Assembly: GCF_964204645.1 (NCBI RefSeq)
Contig: NC_134032.1
Location: 14,254,275-14,318,274, forward strand
Reading direction: 5' to 3'
Source of the DNA: Tubulanus polymorphus
Lineage: Eukaryota > Nemertea > Palaeonemertea > Tubulaniformes > Tubulanidae
Length of the DNA: 64,000 bases
Shown here: positions 35,501-47,789 of the stretch, in pieces
Numbering within the stretch: the stretch's first letter is position 1
How the letters are laid out: the number at the start of each line of letters is the position of its first letter
Program-made: the position numbers and the translations under genes
Notes under the pieces: model-generated
Database searches by the model: none
The model's input: only the letters and a program-made list of their open reading frames with translations
Told to the model about the DNA's origin: nothing

Positions 35501-38500
35501 CAGTGTTGTAACACACTGACAATTCAGTTTGTTTGTCACGTTTCTACATGACAGCTGAAGCAGGAAGGAGGAGACTACTGAACTCAATATCACCCCAAAA
35601 CAGAGTGTATAAATTAACACGCAGCAGCAAGCAGCAGTATTAAAGGAGGTCATCAGTGTTGTAACGCACTGACAATTCAGTTCGTTTGTCACGTTTCTAC
35701 ATTACAGTTGAAGAAGGAAGGAGGAGACTCCTGAACTCAATATCACCCCAAAACAGAGTGTATAAATTAACACGCAGCAGCAAGCAGCAGTATTAAAGGA
35801 GGTCATCAGTGTATAATGCACAGACAATTCAGTTCGTTTGTCACGTTTCTACATGACAGTTGAAGAAGGAAGGAGGAGACTCCTGAACTCAATATCACCC
35901 CAAAACAGAGCCAGCAGCAAGCAGCAGTATTTAAGGAGGATGATTCATGATGTTATAATGTTTAATGTAATAATTCTTATAGTAATAATGTTTAATGTAA
36001 TAATTCAAGAAGTTCATGGAAGGTGGTAAGAATTAACACCCAGCAGCAAGCAGCAGTATTAAAGGAGGTCATCAGTGTTGTAACGCACTGACAATTCAGT
36101 TCCTTTGTCACCTTTCTACATGACAGTTGAAGAAGGAAGGAGGAGACTCCTGCACTCAATATCACCCCAAAAACAGAGTGTATCAATTAACACCCAGCAG
36201 CAAGCAGCAGTATTAAAGGAGGTCATCAGTGTTGTAACGCACTGACAATTCAGTTCCTTTGTCACGTTTCTACATGACAGTTGAAGAAGGAAGGAGGAGA
36301 CTCCTGACCTCAATATCACCCCAAAACAGAGTGTATCAATTAACACCCAGCAGCAAGCAGCAGTATTAAAGGTAGTCATCAGTGTTGTAACGCACTGACA
36401 ATTCAGTTCCTTTGTCACGTTTCTACATGACAGCTGAAGCAGGAAGGAGGAGACTCCTGAACTCAATATCACCCCAAAACAGAGCCAGCAGCAAGCAGCA
36501 GTATTTAAGGAGGATGATTCATGATGTTATAATGTTTAATGTAATAATTCTTATAGTAATAATGTTTAATGTAATAATTCAAGAAGTTCATGGAAGGTGG
36601 TAAGAATCAACACCCAGCAGCAAGCAGCAGTATTAAAGGAGGTCATCAGTGTTGTAACGCACTGACAATTCAGTTCCTTTGTCACGTTTCTACATGACAG
36701 TTGAAGAAGGAAGGAGGAGACTCCTAACTCAATATCACCCCAAAACAGAGTGTATAAATTAACACGCAGCAGCAAGCAGCAGTATTAAAGGAGGTCATCA
36801 GTGTTTAATGCACAGACAATTCAGTTCGTTTGTCACGTTTCTACATGACAGTTGAAGAAGGAAGGAGGAGACTCCTGAACTCAATATCACCCCAAAACAG
36901 AGCCAGCAGCAAGCAGCAGTATTTAAGGAGGATGATTCATGATGTTATAATGTTTAATGTAATAATTCTTATAGTAATAATGTTTAATGTAATAATGCAA
37001 GAAGTTCATGGAAGGTGGTAAGAATTAACACCCAGCAGCAAGCAGCAGTATTAAAGGAGGTCATCAGTGTTGTAACGCACTGACAATTCAGTTCCTTTGT
37101 CACGTTTCTACATGACAGTTGAAGAAGGAAGGAGGAGACTCCTGCACTCAATATCACCACAAAACAGAGTGTATCAATTAACACCCAGCAGCAAGCAGCA
37201 GTATTAAAGGAGATCATCAGTGTTGTAACGCACTGACAATTCAGTTCCTTTGTCACGTTTCTACATGACAGTTGAAGAAGGAAGGAGGAGACTCCTGAAC
37301 TCAATATCACCCCAAAACAGAGCCAGCAGCAAGCAGCAGTATTTAAGGAGGATGATTCATGATGTTATAATGTTTAATGTAATAATTCTTATAGTAATAA
37401 TGTTTATTGTAATAATTCAAGAAGTTCATGGAAGGTGGTAAGAATTAACACCCAGCAGCAAGCAGCAGTATTAAAGGAGGTCATCAGTGTTGTAACGCAC
37501 TGACAATTCAGTTCCTTTGTCACGTTTCTACATGACAGTTGAAGAAGGAAGGAGGAGACTCCTGAACTCAATATCACCCCAACAGAGTGTATTAATTAAC
37601 ACCCAGCAGTAAGCAGCAGTATTAAAGGAGGTCATCAGTGTTGTAATGCACTGACAATTCAGTTCCTTTGTCACGTTTCTACATGACAGTTGAAGAAGGA
37701 AGGAGGAGACTCCTGAACTCAATATCACCCCAAAACAGAGCCAGCAGCAAGCAGCAGTATTTAAGGAGGATGATTCATGATGTTATAATGTTCAATGTAA
37801 TAATTCTTATAGTAATAATGTTTAATGTAATAATTCAAGAAGTTCATGGAAGGTGGAAAGAATCAACACCCAGCAGCAAGCAGCAGTATTAAAGGAGGTC
37901 ATCAGTGTTGTAACGCACTGACAATTCAGTTCCTTTGTCACGTTTCTACATGACAGTTGAAGAAGGAAGGAGGAGACTCCTGAACTCAATATCACCCCAA
38001 CAGAGTGTATTAATTACCACCCAGCAGTAAGCAGCAGTATTAAAGGAGGTCATCAGTGTTGTAACACACTGACAATTCAGTTTGTTTGTCACGTTTCTAC
38101 ATGACAGCTGAAGCAGGAAGGAGGAGACTACTGAACTCAATATCACCCCAAAACAGAGTGTATAAATTAACACGCAGCAGCAAGCAGCAGTATTAAAGGA
38201 GGTCATCAGTGTTGTAACGCACTGACAATTCAGTTCGTTTGTCACGTTTCTACATTACAGTTGAAGAAGGAAGGAGGAGACTCCTGAACTCAATATCACC
38301 CCAAAACAGAGTGTATAAATTAACACGCAGCAGCAAGCAGCAGTATTAAAGGAGGTCATCAGTGTATAATGCACAGACAATTCAGTTCGTTTGTCACGTT
38401 TCTACATGACAGTTGAAGAAGGAAGGAGGAGACTCCTGAACTCAATATCACCCCAAAACAGAGCCAGCAGCAAGCAGCAGTATTTAAGGAGGATGATTCA

Positions 38501-40765
38501 TGATGTTATAATGTTTAATGTAATAATTCTTATAGTAATAATGTTTAATGTAATAATTCAAGAAGTTCATGGAAGGTGGTAAGAATTAACACCCAGCAGC
38601 AAGCAGCAGTATTAAAGGAGGTCATCAGTGTTGTAACGCACTGACAATTCAGTTCCTTTGTCACCTTTCTACATGACAGTTGAAGAAGGAAGGAGGAGAC
38701 TCCTGCACTCAATATCACCCCAAAAACAGAGTGTATCAATTAACACCCAGCAGCAAGCAGCAGTATTAAAGGAGGTCATCAGTGTTGTAACGCACTGACA
38801 ATTCAGTTCCTTTGTCACGTTTCTACATGACAGTTGAAGAAGGAAGGAGGAGACTCCTGACCTCAATATCACCCCAAAACAGAGTGTATCAATTAACACC
38901 CAGCAGCAAGCAGCAGTATTAAAGGTAGTCATCAGTGTTGTAACGCACTGACAATTCAGTTCCTTTGTCACGTTTCTACATGACAGCTGAAGCAGGAAGG
39001 AGGAGACTCCTGAACTCAATATCACCCCAAAACAGAGCCAGCAGCAAGCAGCAGTATTTAAGGAGGATGATTCATGATGTTATAATGTTTAATGTAATAA
39101 TTCTTATAGTAATAATGTTTAATGTAATAATTCAAGAAGTTCATGGAAGGTGGTAAGAATCAACACCCAGCAGCAAGCAGCAGTATTAAAGGAGGTCATC
39201 AGTGTTGTAACGCACTGACAATTCAGTTCCTTTGTCACGTTTCTACATGACAGTTGAAGAAGGAAGGAGGAGACTCCTAACTCAATATCACCCCAAAACA
39301 GAGTGTATAAATTAACACGCAGCAGCAAGCAGCAGTATTAAAGGAGGTCATCAGTGTTTAATGCACAGACAATTCAGTTCGTTTGTCACGTTTCTACATG
39401 ACAGTTGAAGAAGGAAGGAGGAGACTCCTGAACTCAATATCACCCCAAAACAGAGCCAGCAGCAAGCAGCAGTATTTAAGGAGGATGATTCATGATGTTA
39501 TAATGTTTAATGTAATAATTCTTATAGTAATAATGTTTAATGTAATAATGCAAGAAGTTCATGGAAGGTGGTAAGAATTAACACCCAGCAGCAAGCAGCA
39601 GTATTAAAGGAGGTCATCAGTGTTGTAACGCACTGACAATTCAGTTCCTTTGTCACGTTTCTACATGACAGTTGAAGAAGGAAGGAGGAGACTCCTGAAC
39701 TCAATATCACCCCAAAACAGAGCCAGCAGCAAGCAGCAGTATTTAAGGAGGATGATTCATGGTGTTATAATGTTTAATGTAATAATTCTTATAGTAATAA
39801 TGTTTATTGTAATAATTCAAGAAGTTCATGGAAGGTGGTAAGAATTAACACCCAGCAGCAAGCAGCAGTATTAAAGGAGGTCATCAGTGTTGTAACGCAC
39901 TGACAATTCAGTTCCTTTGTCACGTTTCTACATGACAGTTGAAGAAGGAAGGAGGAGACTCCTGAACTCAATATCACCCCAACAGAGTGTATTAATTACC
40001 ACCCAGCAGTAAGCAGCAGTATTAAAGGAGGTCATCAGTGTTGTAATGCACTGACAATTCAGTTCGTTTGTCACGTTTCTACATGACAGTTGAAGAAGGA
40101 AGGAGGAGACTCCTGAACTCAATATCACCCCAAAACAGAGCCAGCAGCAAGCAGCAGTATTTAAGGAGGATGATTCATGATGTTATAATGTTTAATGTAA
40201 TAATTCTTATTGTAATAATGTTTAATGTAATAATTCAAGAAGTTCATGGAAGGTGGTAAGAATTAACACCCAGCAGCAAGCAGCAGTATTAAAGGAGGTC
40301 ATCAGTGTTGTAACGCACTAACAATTCAGTTCCTTTGTCACGTTTCTACATGACACTTGAAGAAGGAAGGAGGAGACTCCTGAACTCAATATCACTCCAA
40401 AACAGAGTGCATTAATTAACACCCAGCACCAAGCAGCAGTATTAAAGGAGGTCATCAGTGTTGTAATGCACTGACAATTCAGTTCCTTTGTCACGTTTCT
40501 ACATGACACTTGAAGAAGGAAGGAGGAGACTCCTGAACTCAATATCACTCCAAAACAGAGTGTATTAATTAACACCCAGCCCCAAGCAGCAGTATTAAAG
40601 GAGGTCATCAGTGTTGTAACGCACTGACAATTCAGTTCCTTTGTCACGTTTCTACATGACACTTGAAGAAGGAAGGAGGAGACTCCTGAACTCAATATCA
40701 CTCCAAAACAGAGTGTATTAATTAACACCCAGCACCAAGCAGCAGGATTAAAGGAGGTCATCAGT
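32545..40765 (+). repeat. Satellite B array, second block, with 2553-bp higher-order repeat
   Basis: About 8.2 kb of 153-bp units. A higher-order period of 2553 bp is exact for many landmarks: 33285, 35838, 38391 and 34277, 36830, 39383. Each period has five variant units bearing the AT-rich TGTTATAATGTTTAATGTAA insert (offsets 574, 418, 420, 418 and 723). The third period lacks one 153-bp unit (39383 to 39650 is 267 instead of 420). The array ends in three diverged units with CCAGCACCAAGCAGCAG. Confidence 0.93.
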
Positions 40766-41840
40766 TATAAATTAGCAGTAATTTACCCACAGTGTTTTGT
40801 AGCACTTAACTTTCATCACCACCAATTGATTTAGCAGTAATTGATCCATAGTTTGAAATGTGGTGCAATCAATGAGCAATTTCAAACTTTTCTATTAAGG
40901 AAACCACAGCAAAAAACTAAATGTATATAAAAAAGGAGTGTCTTATTTAATTTTTGATGAGAAAGGAGAGAGAGGAGAGGAGGCATGTACACCTAACACA
41001 ACGTTTAAAACTCAATATCACAACCAAAACAGTTGAATGATAGCAAGCATCAGCAACATGAAGTTTTCAAATAAGGAAGTTATCAGTATTGTAAGTCACA
41101 TCTATTTGACAATTCAAGAAGGCAAGGGAAGGAGAAGAGACTACAAAACTCAATATCACCCTTAGAACAGAGTGGAATGAGCAACATGCAGTAGCAAACA
41201 ACAGTATTTGCCATGTTTCTACATGACGAAAGGAGTATCTTCTGTATTTGATACTCGTTTGATGTCATAGCAAGGCCATTACCAGGAGTTATAGAGAACA
41301 AAAGGAGAAGCCATGCCACCACAAGATTTTAATTGTCTATGATTTTGATATTGTATATAAAAATGGCACGATATATCACCTCGTAGCAGAGGAAGGAGGT
41401 AGAACAAACCACAAGATCAGTACATCTATCAATGTTTCATTACATGTATCATTGTTTCAAGACACCAACTTTCAGTGTTTTGTAACACTTACCTTTATCA
41501 CCACCAATTGATTTAGCAGTAATTCACATTTCGTGATGAGAGAGAGGAGAGAGAGAGAGAGAGGAGTCTTGTAGGAAATGTAGCGATACACCTATCAAAG
41601 CTTTTTTACAAATGCAAATCAGTCTATTCTAGACTATGGACGTTTGTTGCTGGAGGAGACAAACTGTATTCCAAATTGAAACCCTTATCCCTTTTAGCTT
41701 TTTCTTAAAGAGATCGAACCCACAAGACGTCTGGCAAAGGCTCCAAACATTTTCATAACTGTTTGTGTAGAGCCAATGATAAAACCAGCACTTATCATCA
41801 TCAAACAAAAGCTGAAAACTGCAAACCAGAGGAAGTATGC
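40766..41840. other. Unassigned sequence with degraded satellite B and a (GA)n run
   Basis: Loose similarity to satellite B (TCAATATCACCCTTAGAACAG, AAGGGAAGGAGAAGAGA) and GAGAGAGAGAGAGAG near 41545. No supported gene apart from the weak exon candidate at 41694-41818. Confidence 0.45.
41694..41818 (-). other. Weak candidate: terminal exon with a membrane segment
   Basis: After TCCTCTGGTTTGCAG a 40-codon frame encodes FSFCLMMISAGFIIGSTQTV, KMFGAFARRLVGS and a TAA, i.e. one hydrophobic segment then basic residues. The acceptor derives from the neighbouring repeat and no upstream exon is seen, so this may be chance. Confidence 0.15.
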
Positions 41841-41844
41841 ACAA

Positions 41845-43010
41845 TCGATGAGATGATTGTTCATAGCTGCAACCAATGGAGTGAACTGCAACCAGTGAGG
41901 GAGAAGTATGCACAATCAATGAGATGATTGTTCATAGCTGCAACCAATAGAGTGAACTGCAACCGGTGAGGGGAAGTATGCACAATCGATGAGATGATTG
42001 TTCATAGCTGCAACCAATAGAGTGAACTGCAACCAGTGAGGGAGAAGTATGCACAATCAATGAGATGATTGTTCATAGCTGCAACCAATAGAGTGAACTG
42101 CAACCAGTGAGGGGGAAGTATGCACAATCAATGAGATGATTGTTCATAGCTGCAACAAATCAAGTGAACTGCAACAAGTGAGGGGAAATTATATTTCAAA
42201 CCAGTGAGGGGAAATTAGCTCAATCATTGAGATGATTGTTCATAGCTGCAACCAATGGAGATAGCTGCAACCAGTGAGGGGGAAGTATGCACAATCAATG
42301 AGATGATTGTTCATAGCTGCAACCAATAGAGTGAACTGCAACCAGTGAGGGGAAGTATGCACAATCGATGAGATGATTGTTCATAGCTGCAACCAATAGA
42401 GTGAACTGCAACCAGTGAGGGGGAAGTATGCACAATCAATGAGATGATTGTTCATAGCTGCAACCATTCAAGTGAACTGCAACAAGTGAGGGGAAATTAT
42501 ATTTCAAACCAGTGAGGGGAAATTAGCTCAATCATTGAGATGATTGTTCATAGCTGCAACCAATGGAGATTGCTGCAACCAGTGAGGGGGAAGTATGCAC
42601 AATCAATGAGATGATTGTTCATAGCTGCAACGAATGGAGTGAACTGCAACCAGTGAGGGGAAATTATATTTCAAACCAGTGAGGGGAAATTAGCTCAATC
42701 ATTGAGATGATTGTTCATAGCTGCAACCAATGAAGTGACAACCAGTGAGGGGAAAATATGCACAATCAATGAGATGATTGTTCATAGCTGCAACCAATCA
42801 AGTGACAACATGTGAGGGGAAAGTATGTACAATCAATGAGATGATTGTTTGTAGCTGCAACCAATCAAATGAACTGCGACCAGTGAGGGGAAATTATATT
42901 TCAAACCAGTGAGGGGAAATTAGCTCAATCATTGAGATGATTGTTCATAGCTGCAACCAATGAAGTGACAACCAGTGAGGGGGAAGTATGCAAAATCGAT
43001 GAGATGATTT
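41845..43010 (+). repeat. 70-bp tandem repeat with a longer higher-order pattern
   Basis: Unit GTATGCACAATCAATGAGAT, GATTGTTCATAGCTGCAACC, AATAGAGTGAACTGCAACCA, GTGAGGGGAA; starts near 41849, 41919, 41989, 42059. Variants with TTATATTTCAAACCAGTGAG recur every 300-350 bp. Confidence 0.92.
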
Positions 43011-43680
43011 TTTTCATAACTGCAACCAATGATGGTAAAACATATACATTGGGTTTGCAATTCCATTGATTATTCATAATGATGTATAGTTTTTGTCAGC
43101 TGGAGCCTGGTACGTCTTCACCTCCGGACAAAAAATCTAGTGTTTCTTTATTCATGATTTGCCACCCAAAATTGATTGTCAAGGTAATTGTAGGATGTAG
43201 CAGTAGTTTACAATCAGTAGTTCCAGTAATGAATTAACAAAAGTGTTAGTCGCCAGCAACTAGCAAAGTACCAATCCACCGACGGGGTTGGTTCTGTAAT
43301 ACATAAGTATATAAGACATAAAAATACCTTTATAAAATGTGTATTGAAAGATTCAATCATCAGCCTCACTGATGATATACTGTCGACTTATCGTTATTAT
43401 GTAATGGATGAGGCAAATCATGAAAGCGGTTAAAAGTGTAGTAACAACAGAGTTAGTTGTACAACCGTATCGTACAACCAGTGACATGATCACTTCTCGC
43501 AAAATAAGCTTACGATCGCTTCCAAACCTTCAAATGACCCTTCTTACCCAATTTTCTTCGTTATTTCCATCACATCACATCCATTATTTTATTGGTAACT
43601 ATTTACAAATATGATAATTATATGCGAACATGTCATTTATGTGTTATATGCATGATCCTTAATGTTTTTTTTTTCATTCC
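43011..43680. other. Unassigned; upstream side of the orphan exon
   Basis: No exon with a matching donor is found here on the plus strand. A 68-codon frame at 43408 has no features. The T-rich tract ending at 43682 is the acceptor of the exon at 43683. Confidence 0.4.
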
Positions 43681-43682
43681 AG

Positions 43683-44374
43683 ATTTAGACATCATAGACT
43701 CTCTTAACCATGACCAGTCTGAAGCAGCCCGCAGAGCACTTCAAGGATTTAAAGACATTCATACAAGGTGTGTATCTCTCTGCGGGCCTAAGGAACCAAC
43801 TCCAGAAATCATTCCACCATTTGAGTTGGTTCCTTTGCAGGAGGTGGACCCTGCTTCTCCCGTAAATGTGGAGCAGGAGGTCGCCCCTGCAGTGGTGACC
43901 CCGACAGAGGCGCCACAGCTTCAGATGCCTTCACTGCGTTGGTCGCCCCGTCGAAAGACACAAGAAATAAATTACTCAATAGGTTCGGGGCGTCCGAAAC
44001 CAAAAAACAAAGGCAAGCGTGCGGCTCGTCCTCCCCCACCGAGACAACCAAATTTTGAGGAGGCGAGCAGTGATGAGGAGGAATTCGCCACTCCTGGAGC
44101 AACACCACCAGGGCCCGCAACACCACCACCTCGCGATGATACTAGACCACCACGACGACCACGACAACCACCTACTACTAATTCTACTACTACTACCACT
44201 ACTACCACTACTAAGAAAAGACGACCACGACCACCTACTTCAACTGCGACTAGTACTACTACAACTTCGACAACTAGATCAAATAATACAAGAAATAGAA
44301 AAAGAAGACTTGAAGATGAAGAAAGTGATGATGATGATTACGAAAACAATAATGCTGGTGGCTTCTATATTTAA
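43683..44374 (+). CDS. Terminal exon of an unrecognised basic, disordered protein (exon 3 of the rearranged locus)
   Basis: After a strong acceptor (T-rich tract, CATTCCAG at 43682) the frame is open for 229 codons to TAA at 44372-44374. It starts LDIIDSLNHDQSEAARRAL (likely helical), then a Pro-rich segment, SLRWSPRRKTQ, an acidic patch EEASSDEEEF, alternating Pro/Arg and Thr runs, KKRRPRPP, RNRKRRLEDEESDDDDYE and NNNAGGFYI. It looks nuclear and disordered, with two basic NLS-like clusters. The first codon is completed as Asn if joined to the candidate exon at 44513-44741 or 49512-49737 (both end one base into a codon). No known domain recognised. No matching upstream exon in the same orientation lies in the window. 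Confidence 0.5.
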
Positions 44375-44786
44375 TATTTAGAAAATAATGATGCCTAATA
44401 ATTTAATGTTAACTATTATTATTATTTAATATAAACTCGAGTTAACTATTTCTTAGAATCAATAATTTTCGATTTTCTTGATTTTTATAACATTATTGTT
44501 TTTACATTGCAGCAGCAGCAGCAGCAGCAGCAGCATCAGCGACAACAGTACGCGGCGATATACATTGATACCAACAAAACTATACAACTTAAACTTCAAC
44601 TTAAACATCAAACGACTTCAACTTCTACCTCTCCTTTGACCATGTCTACGAAATCAGACATTTTTTGTGGGCTTTTGAAGTTGGTGCGCGCCGAGGTTCT
44701 TGCACTAGATCCGGCATCCCTCGGCGCGTTTTGTGATTTGAGTAAGTACAAACTCTACTTCATCGATCTCATTTAGTTCATCTTGA
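44350..44786 (+). repeat. Left arm of a 435-bp inverted duplication
   Basis: Begins in the last codons of the exon at 43683-44374 (AATGCTGGTGGCTTC) and runs through an AT-rich intron-like stretch, the candidate exon and its donor to TTTAGTTCATCTTGA. Its reverse complement is at 49467-49900 with only a handful of differences. Confidence 0.9.
44513..44741 (+). pseudogene. Exon 2 of the rearranged gene, left inverted-repeat copy
   Basis: Bounded by acceptor TTTTTACATTGCAG and donor GTAAGTAC. Frame: eight CAG codons (Gln), HQRQQYAAIYIDTN, then MSTKSDIFCGLLKLVRAEVL and ALDPASLGAFCDL to the splice site. It lies downstream of the exon it should precede (43683-44374), on the same strand, so in this order it cannot be spliced normally; hence the pseudogene call. 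No homologue recognised. Confidence 0.45.
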
Positions 44787-44932
44787 TAAAATTTATAAAC
44801 AGTTCATTTCTATAGCGGCCGGGTCTGTTATGGTGAAATTGATCACAATTTTAAAAAAAGTAATGTATAGGGTAGATAGGCGGCCGGCGGGGTCAACATT
44901 TAAGCTCAGCAGAGCGGAGAAACAAGGTATCA
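44787..44932 (+). mobile_element. Truncated copy of the TGATAC MITE at the inverted-repeat junction
   Basis: AAAATTTATAAACAGTTCAT through AGAGCGGAGAAACAAGGTAT matches 54482-54640 closely, but the left end is replaced by the inverted-duplication arm. Confidence 0.8.
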
Positions 44933-45350
44933 ATTTTTTTTGGCCTTAAGTGCAGAAATTTATTCAATTATTTTGTAGAACACTTTTTGATTGCATACAG
45001 GGCCACAGTAAGAGGAAGAATTTGCATTTTATTTCCTCTGAACATGAGGCAAGCGTGTACATATATTTTCTTCTGAATTTTCTCAAAAATGAAGACAAAA
45101 TTTTGACTGATTTGTGGATATTTTATTGTTTAAACTATTTACAGCATGAATTATAACAGAAAAATGACACAAATCATTACACTTCACTGAATCTAAAACC
45201 AGTAAAAGCATTTCACACAACACTGCCCGCTACTGCACCTTCAGAAACAACACTCACTACAAATAAAAAAACATTCATTTTGAAGAACAATATTTAACTA
45301 TCAACACAAATGGCTGTAATTCATTATTCCCAATAGAATATTCATTAGGC
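44933..45350. other. Unassigned; contains a dispersed 60-bp motif
   Basis: TTTCACACAACACTGCCCGC with TACTGCACCTTCAGAAACAA at 45210-45255 recurs at 47260-47300 and 47315-47355. No gene seen. Confidence 0.45.
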
Positions 45351-46003
45351 GCGATCACACGACGAAATTTAGACCGGTCTAAATTTGGTCCGGTCCAATT
45401 TAGACCGGACCAAGCGTTCTAGAAGAGCGAACCAGGTCCGGACCAAATTTTGGACCGGTCTAAATACGCGTGTGTGGACAGAAACTGGTACCAGGTCCGG
45501 TCTAAATCGTAATTCTGAATCTCTGCGGTAGATGTCGCCACCTCTGCGGCAGAGTGTGAGTCCAGTTTATTAAGTTTTAAATGCTTTTATTACCGTTTAC
45601 GTAATTATTTTTAAGTACTGTTTTTACTCCCTATTCAATGGAAACTTTTGGAGCGTAATTCGTATTTGTATATCGCGATCATCATCCGTTTTATTGCCGT
45701 GTTTTAAACCGTGTTTAAACGACACTTAGAGTTTCAGCATGATAATGTATAAACCTGACAAGAGGATCGAATTGGTCAAATGAAGAATGTCGTGCTCTAC
45801 TTGGAATCTGAAAGCAAGACTTCATCCAGGCGTAATAAATCATTTAGCAGATGGCGACATCTTGTGGGCCCGGTGACAAGCGATTTTTTCACCGTGTGTC
45901 ATAACGCCGTGTGAACGCTCACCAAAATTTGGTCCGGTCTAAATTTGGACAGGACCAGGTACGGACCCATTTAGACCGATCTAACTAGTTGTCGTGTAAA
46001 CGC
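45351..46003. mobile_element. Non-autonomous DNA transposon, about 650 bp
   Basis: Ends GCGATCACACGACGAAATTT and GTTGTCGTGTAAACGC are imperfect inverted repeats, with subterminal palindromic GGTCCGGTCTAAATTTGG motifs on both sides. No transposase frame. Superfamily uncertain. Confidence 0.65.
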
Positions 46004-46585
46004 GGCTATTGTCAGCAATAGGCCTATCGGTACATCACATATTCATTACATAACTTACCTAGAATGTATAATTCATCTTACAACAGCCATTGATTTATTC
46101 AGAACAACAAAATTCCATGCACAACTGGTATTCATCACACGGTAGACTCTTCCTAAACCGCTATGCTTCCTTTTTATACCGAATTAGGCAGTTACCGGTT
46201 TGAAGAATTGCAAAAAAAAATCAATGGATGAAAAGAATTATTGAGCTTAACGACGGTCAAAATTATCAATTTCTTTGTATTTTATAACATCTGACCGTGT
46301 AGCGAATGGCCACAATTCCTTCTGTAATACACCAGACACAAGTCGTTCAATAGACTGGACATTTCACGTTTCTTTATCCCGCAACATTTTCCTGTTTCGG
46401 TTCACTTGTGATGCCCTTGCATAATGGAAACTAAGACCAGTTTAAGTTATAGTAATAGAACATAAGGCCTCAACCTCTAACACAGATAGAAGATTGATAA
46501 GTAAATGTATTCTATATTGTAAGTGAACAGCCATTACAGTTTACCTGTTTAGGCAGAGAATAAACGGAAATGAAGTGAACATTTA
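46004..46585. other. No feature recognised
   Basis: AT-rich sequence without ORF, repeat or RNA signature that I can support. Confidence 0.4.
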
Positions 46586-46870
46586 CGGGATAAGGGAAGC
46601 GTTCTGAGAAACCAGGTCGTCGTGGATTCGAACCCCGTACATTACCGTGTCCCTAGCAAGACACTTATCCTCATTGCCTCTTTGCACCCAGGAATAAATA
46701 AATACCTGGCCTGACAGATGACTCCTGAGCGCCTAGCAGCTGCTCGGATGTTGCTTCTCCCAAGGAGACTATTAAATGGCTGGGGCAATAAAACCGAAAA
46801 TGTAAAGCTCTCTGAGCAGCTGCTGGATTTAGCACTAGACGCATAATATTATAATTATCATTATCATCGA
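46586..46870 (+). mobile_element. tRNA-derived SINE with a widespread central domain
   Basis: Box-B-like GGATTCGAACCCCG is followed by GTGTCCCTAGCAAGACACTT, CATTGCCTCTTTGCACCCAG and AAATACCTGGC, a central block I recognise from SINEs of many marine invertebrates. Tail near ATTATCATTATCATC. Confidence 0.65.
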
Positions 46871-47759
46871 ATAGAGCAATATACCAGAAAAGGCGAAATA
46901 TATGTATTGAAAAACAACATTTCATCTTTATTTCATCGAATTGAACAGATTATACCAGATATAGACCGTCTACCAGTTTAAGTGGAGTCTACAGTATCAT
47001 TAAGGGCAAAAAATCCAGTAAAATCCGAGACATTTGAATATATTTTTCTAAAATGAATTTTCACCGAATTTTACTCCAAAAATTGCGATATATCCTTCGA
47101 GTACTGCACATTTCCCTATAGTTTTTGCTAAGTCTAATTCATTTTCATTTCACGACAAACAGAAAGACAACACAAATAATTTCATTCAAGTTTCTTCTGT
47201 ATTTTCATCATCAAACAAATACTTCAGCTTTTACTTTCAGAAACAACCACCAGGGGTAAGATCCATTTCACAGGACACTGTCCCCTGCTGTACCTTCAGA
47301 AATAACCAACAGGGGTAAAAACCATTTCACAAAACACTGCCCGCTGCTGCAACTTCATACATTTAAATCCATTCACTACAAATTATAATAAAACTTTTAT
47401 TCATAAAAATTAAACATCAGCGAACAATAAACAATATTTAGAATTTAGGCTTATTTCACATGTGTTCATTAAGTATTTCGAATAAGTCACTACTTACCCC
47501 TCAAATAGAGAATTCTTCAGTGGAGTAATTCACTATAAATACAGCTGCAGCCGTTTACAGAAAAAACAATATGAAATGTCGCTGTCGAACTTGTAGGGTA
47601 TAAAACGGGATAGACCTAGATAAATGTCAGGCCTTGATAACAGTAGAGGAAATACTTTTTATGGCCTCTAGAAAATAAGAGAATTCTGAAAATAAAACAT
47701 TAAGTTAAAGGGTAGGCCTATCTGATGAACTGCTAGAGGAAATTTGATAAAATCTGGTC
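46871..47759. other. Unassigned sequence with two copies of a dispersed motif
   Basis: Tandem copies of AGAAACAACCACCAGGGGTA and TTTCACAGGACACTGTCCCC near 47240 and 47300. No gene seen. Confidence 0.4.
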
Positions 47760-47789
47760 TCAGAACGAAATTCGGTTCCTGACTAAACT

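Noticed and set aside
33285-40259. 63-codon plus-strand frame MSRFYMTVEEGRRR, repeated many times
   Set aside because: It recurs only because the satellite variant unit recurs; no promoter or codon signal.
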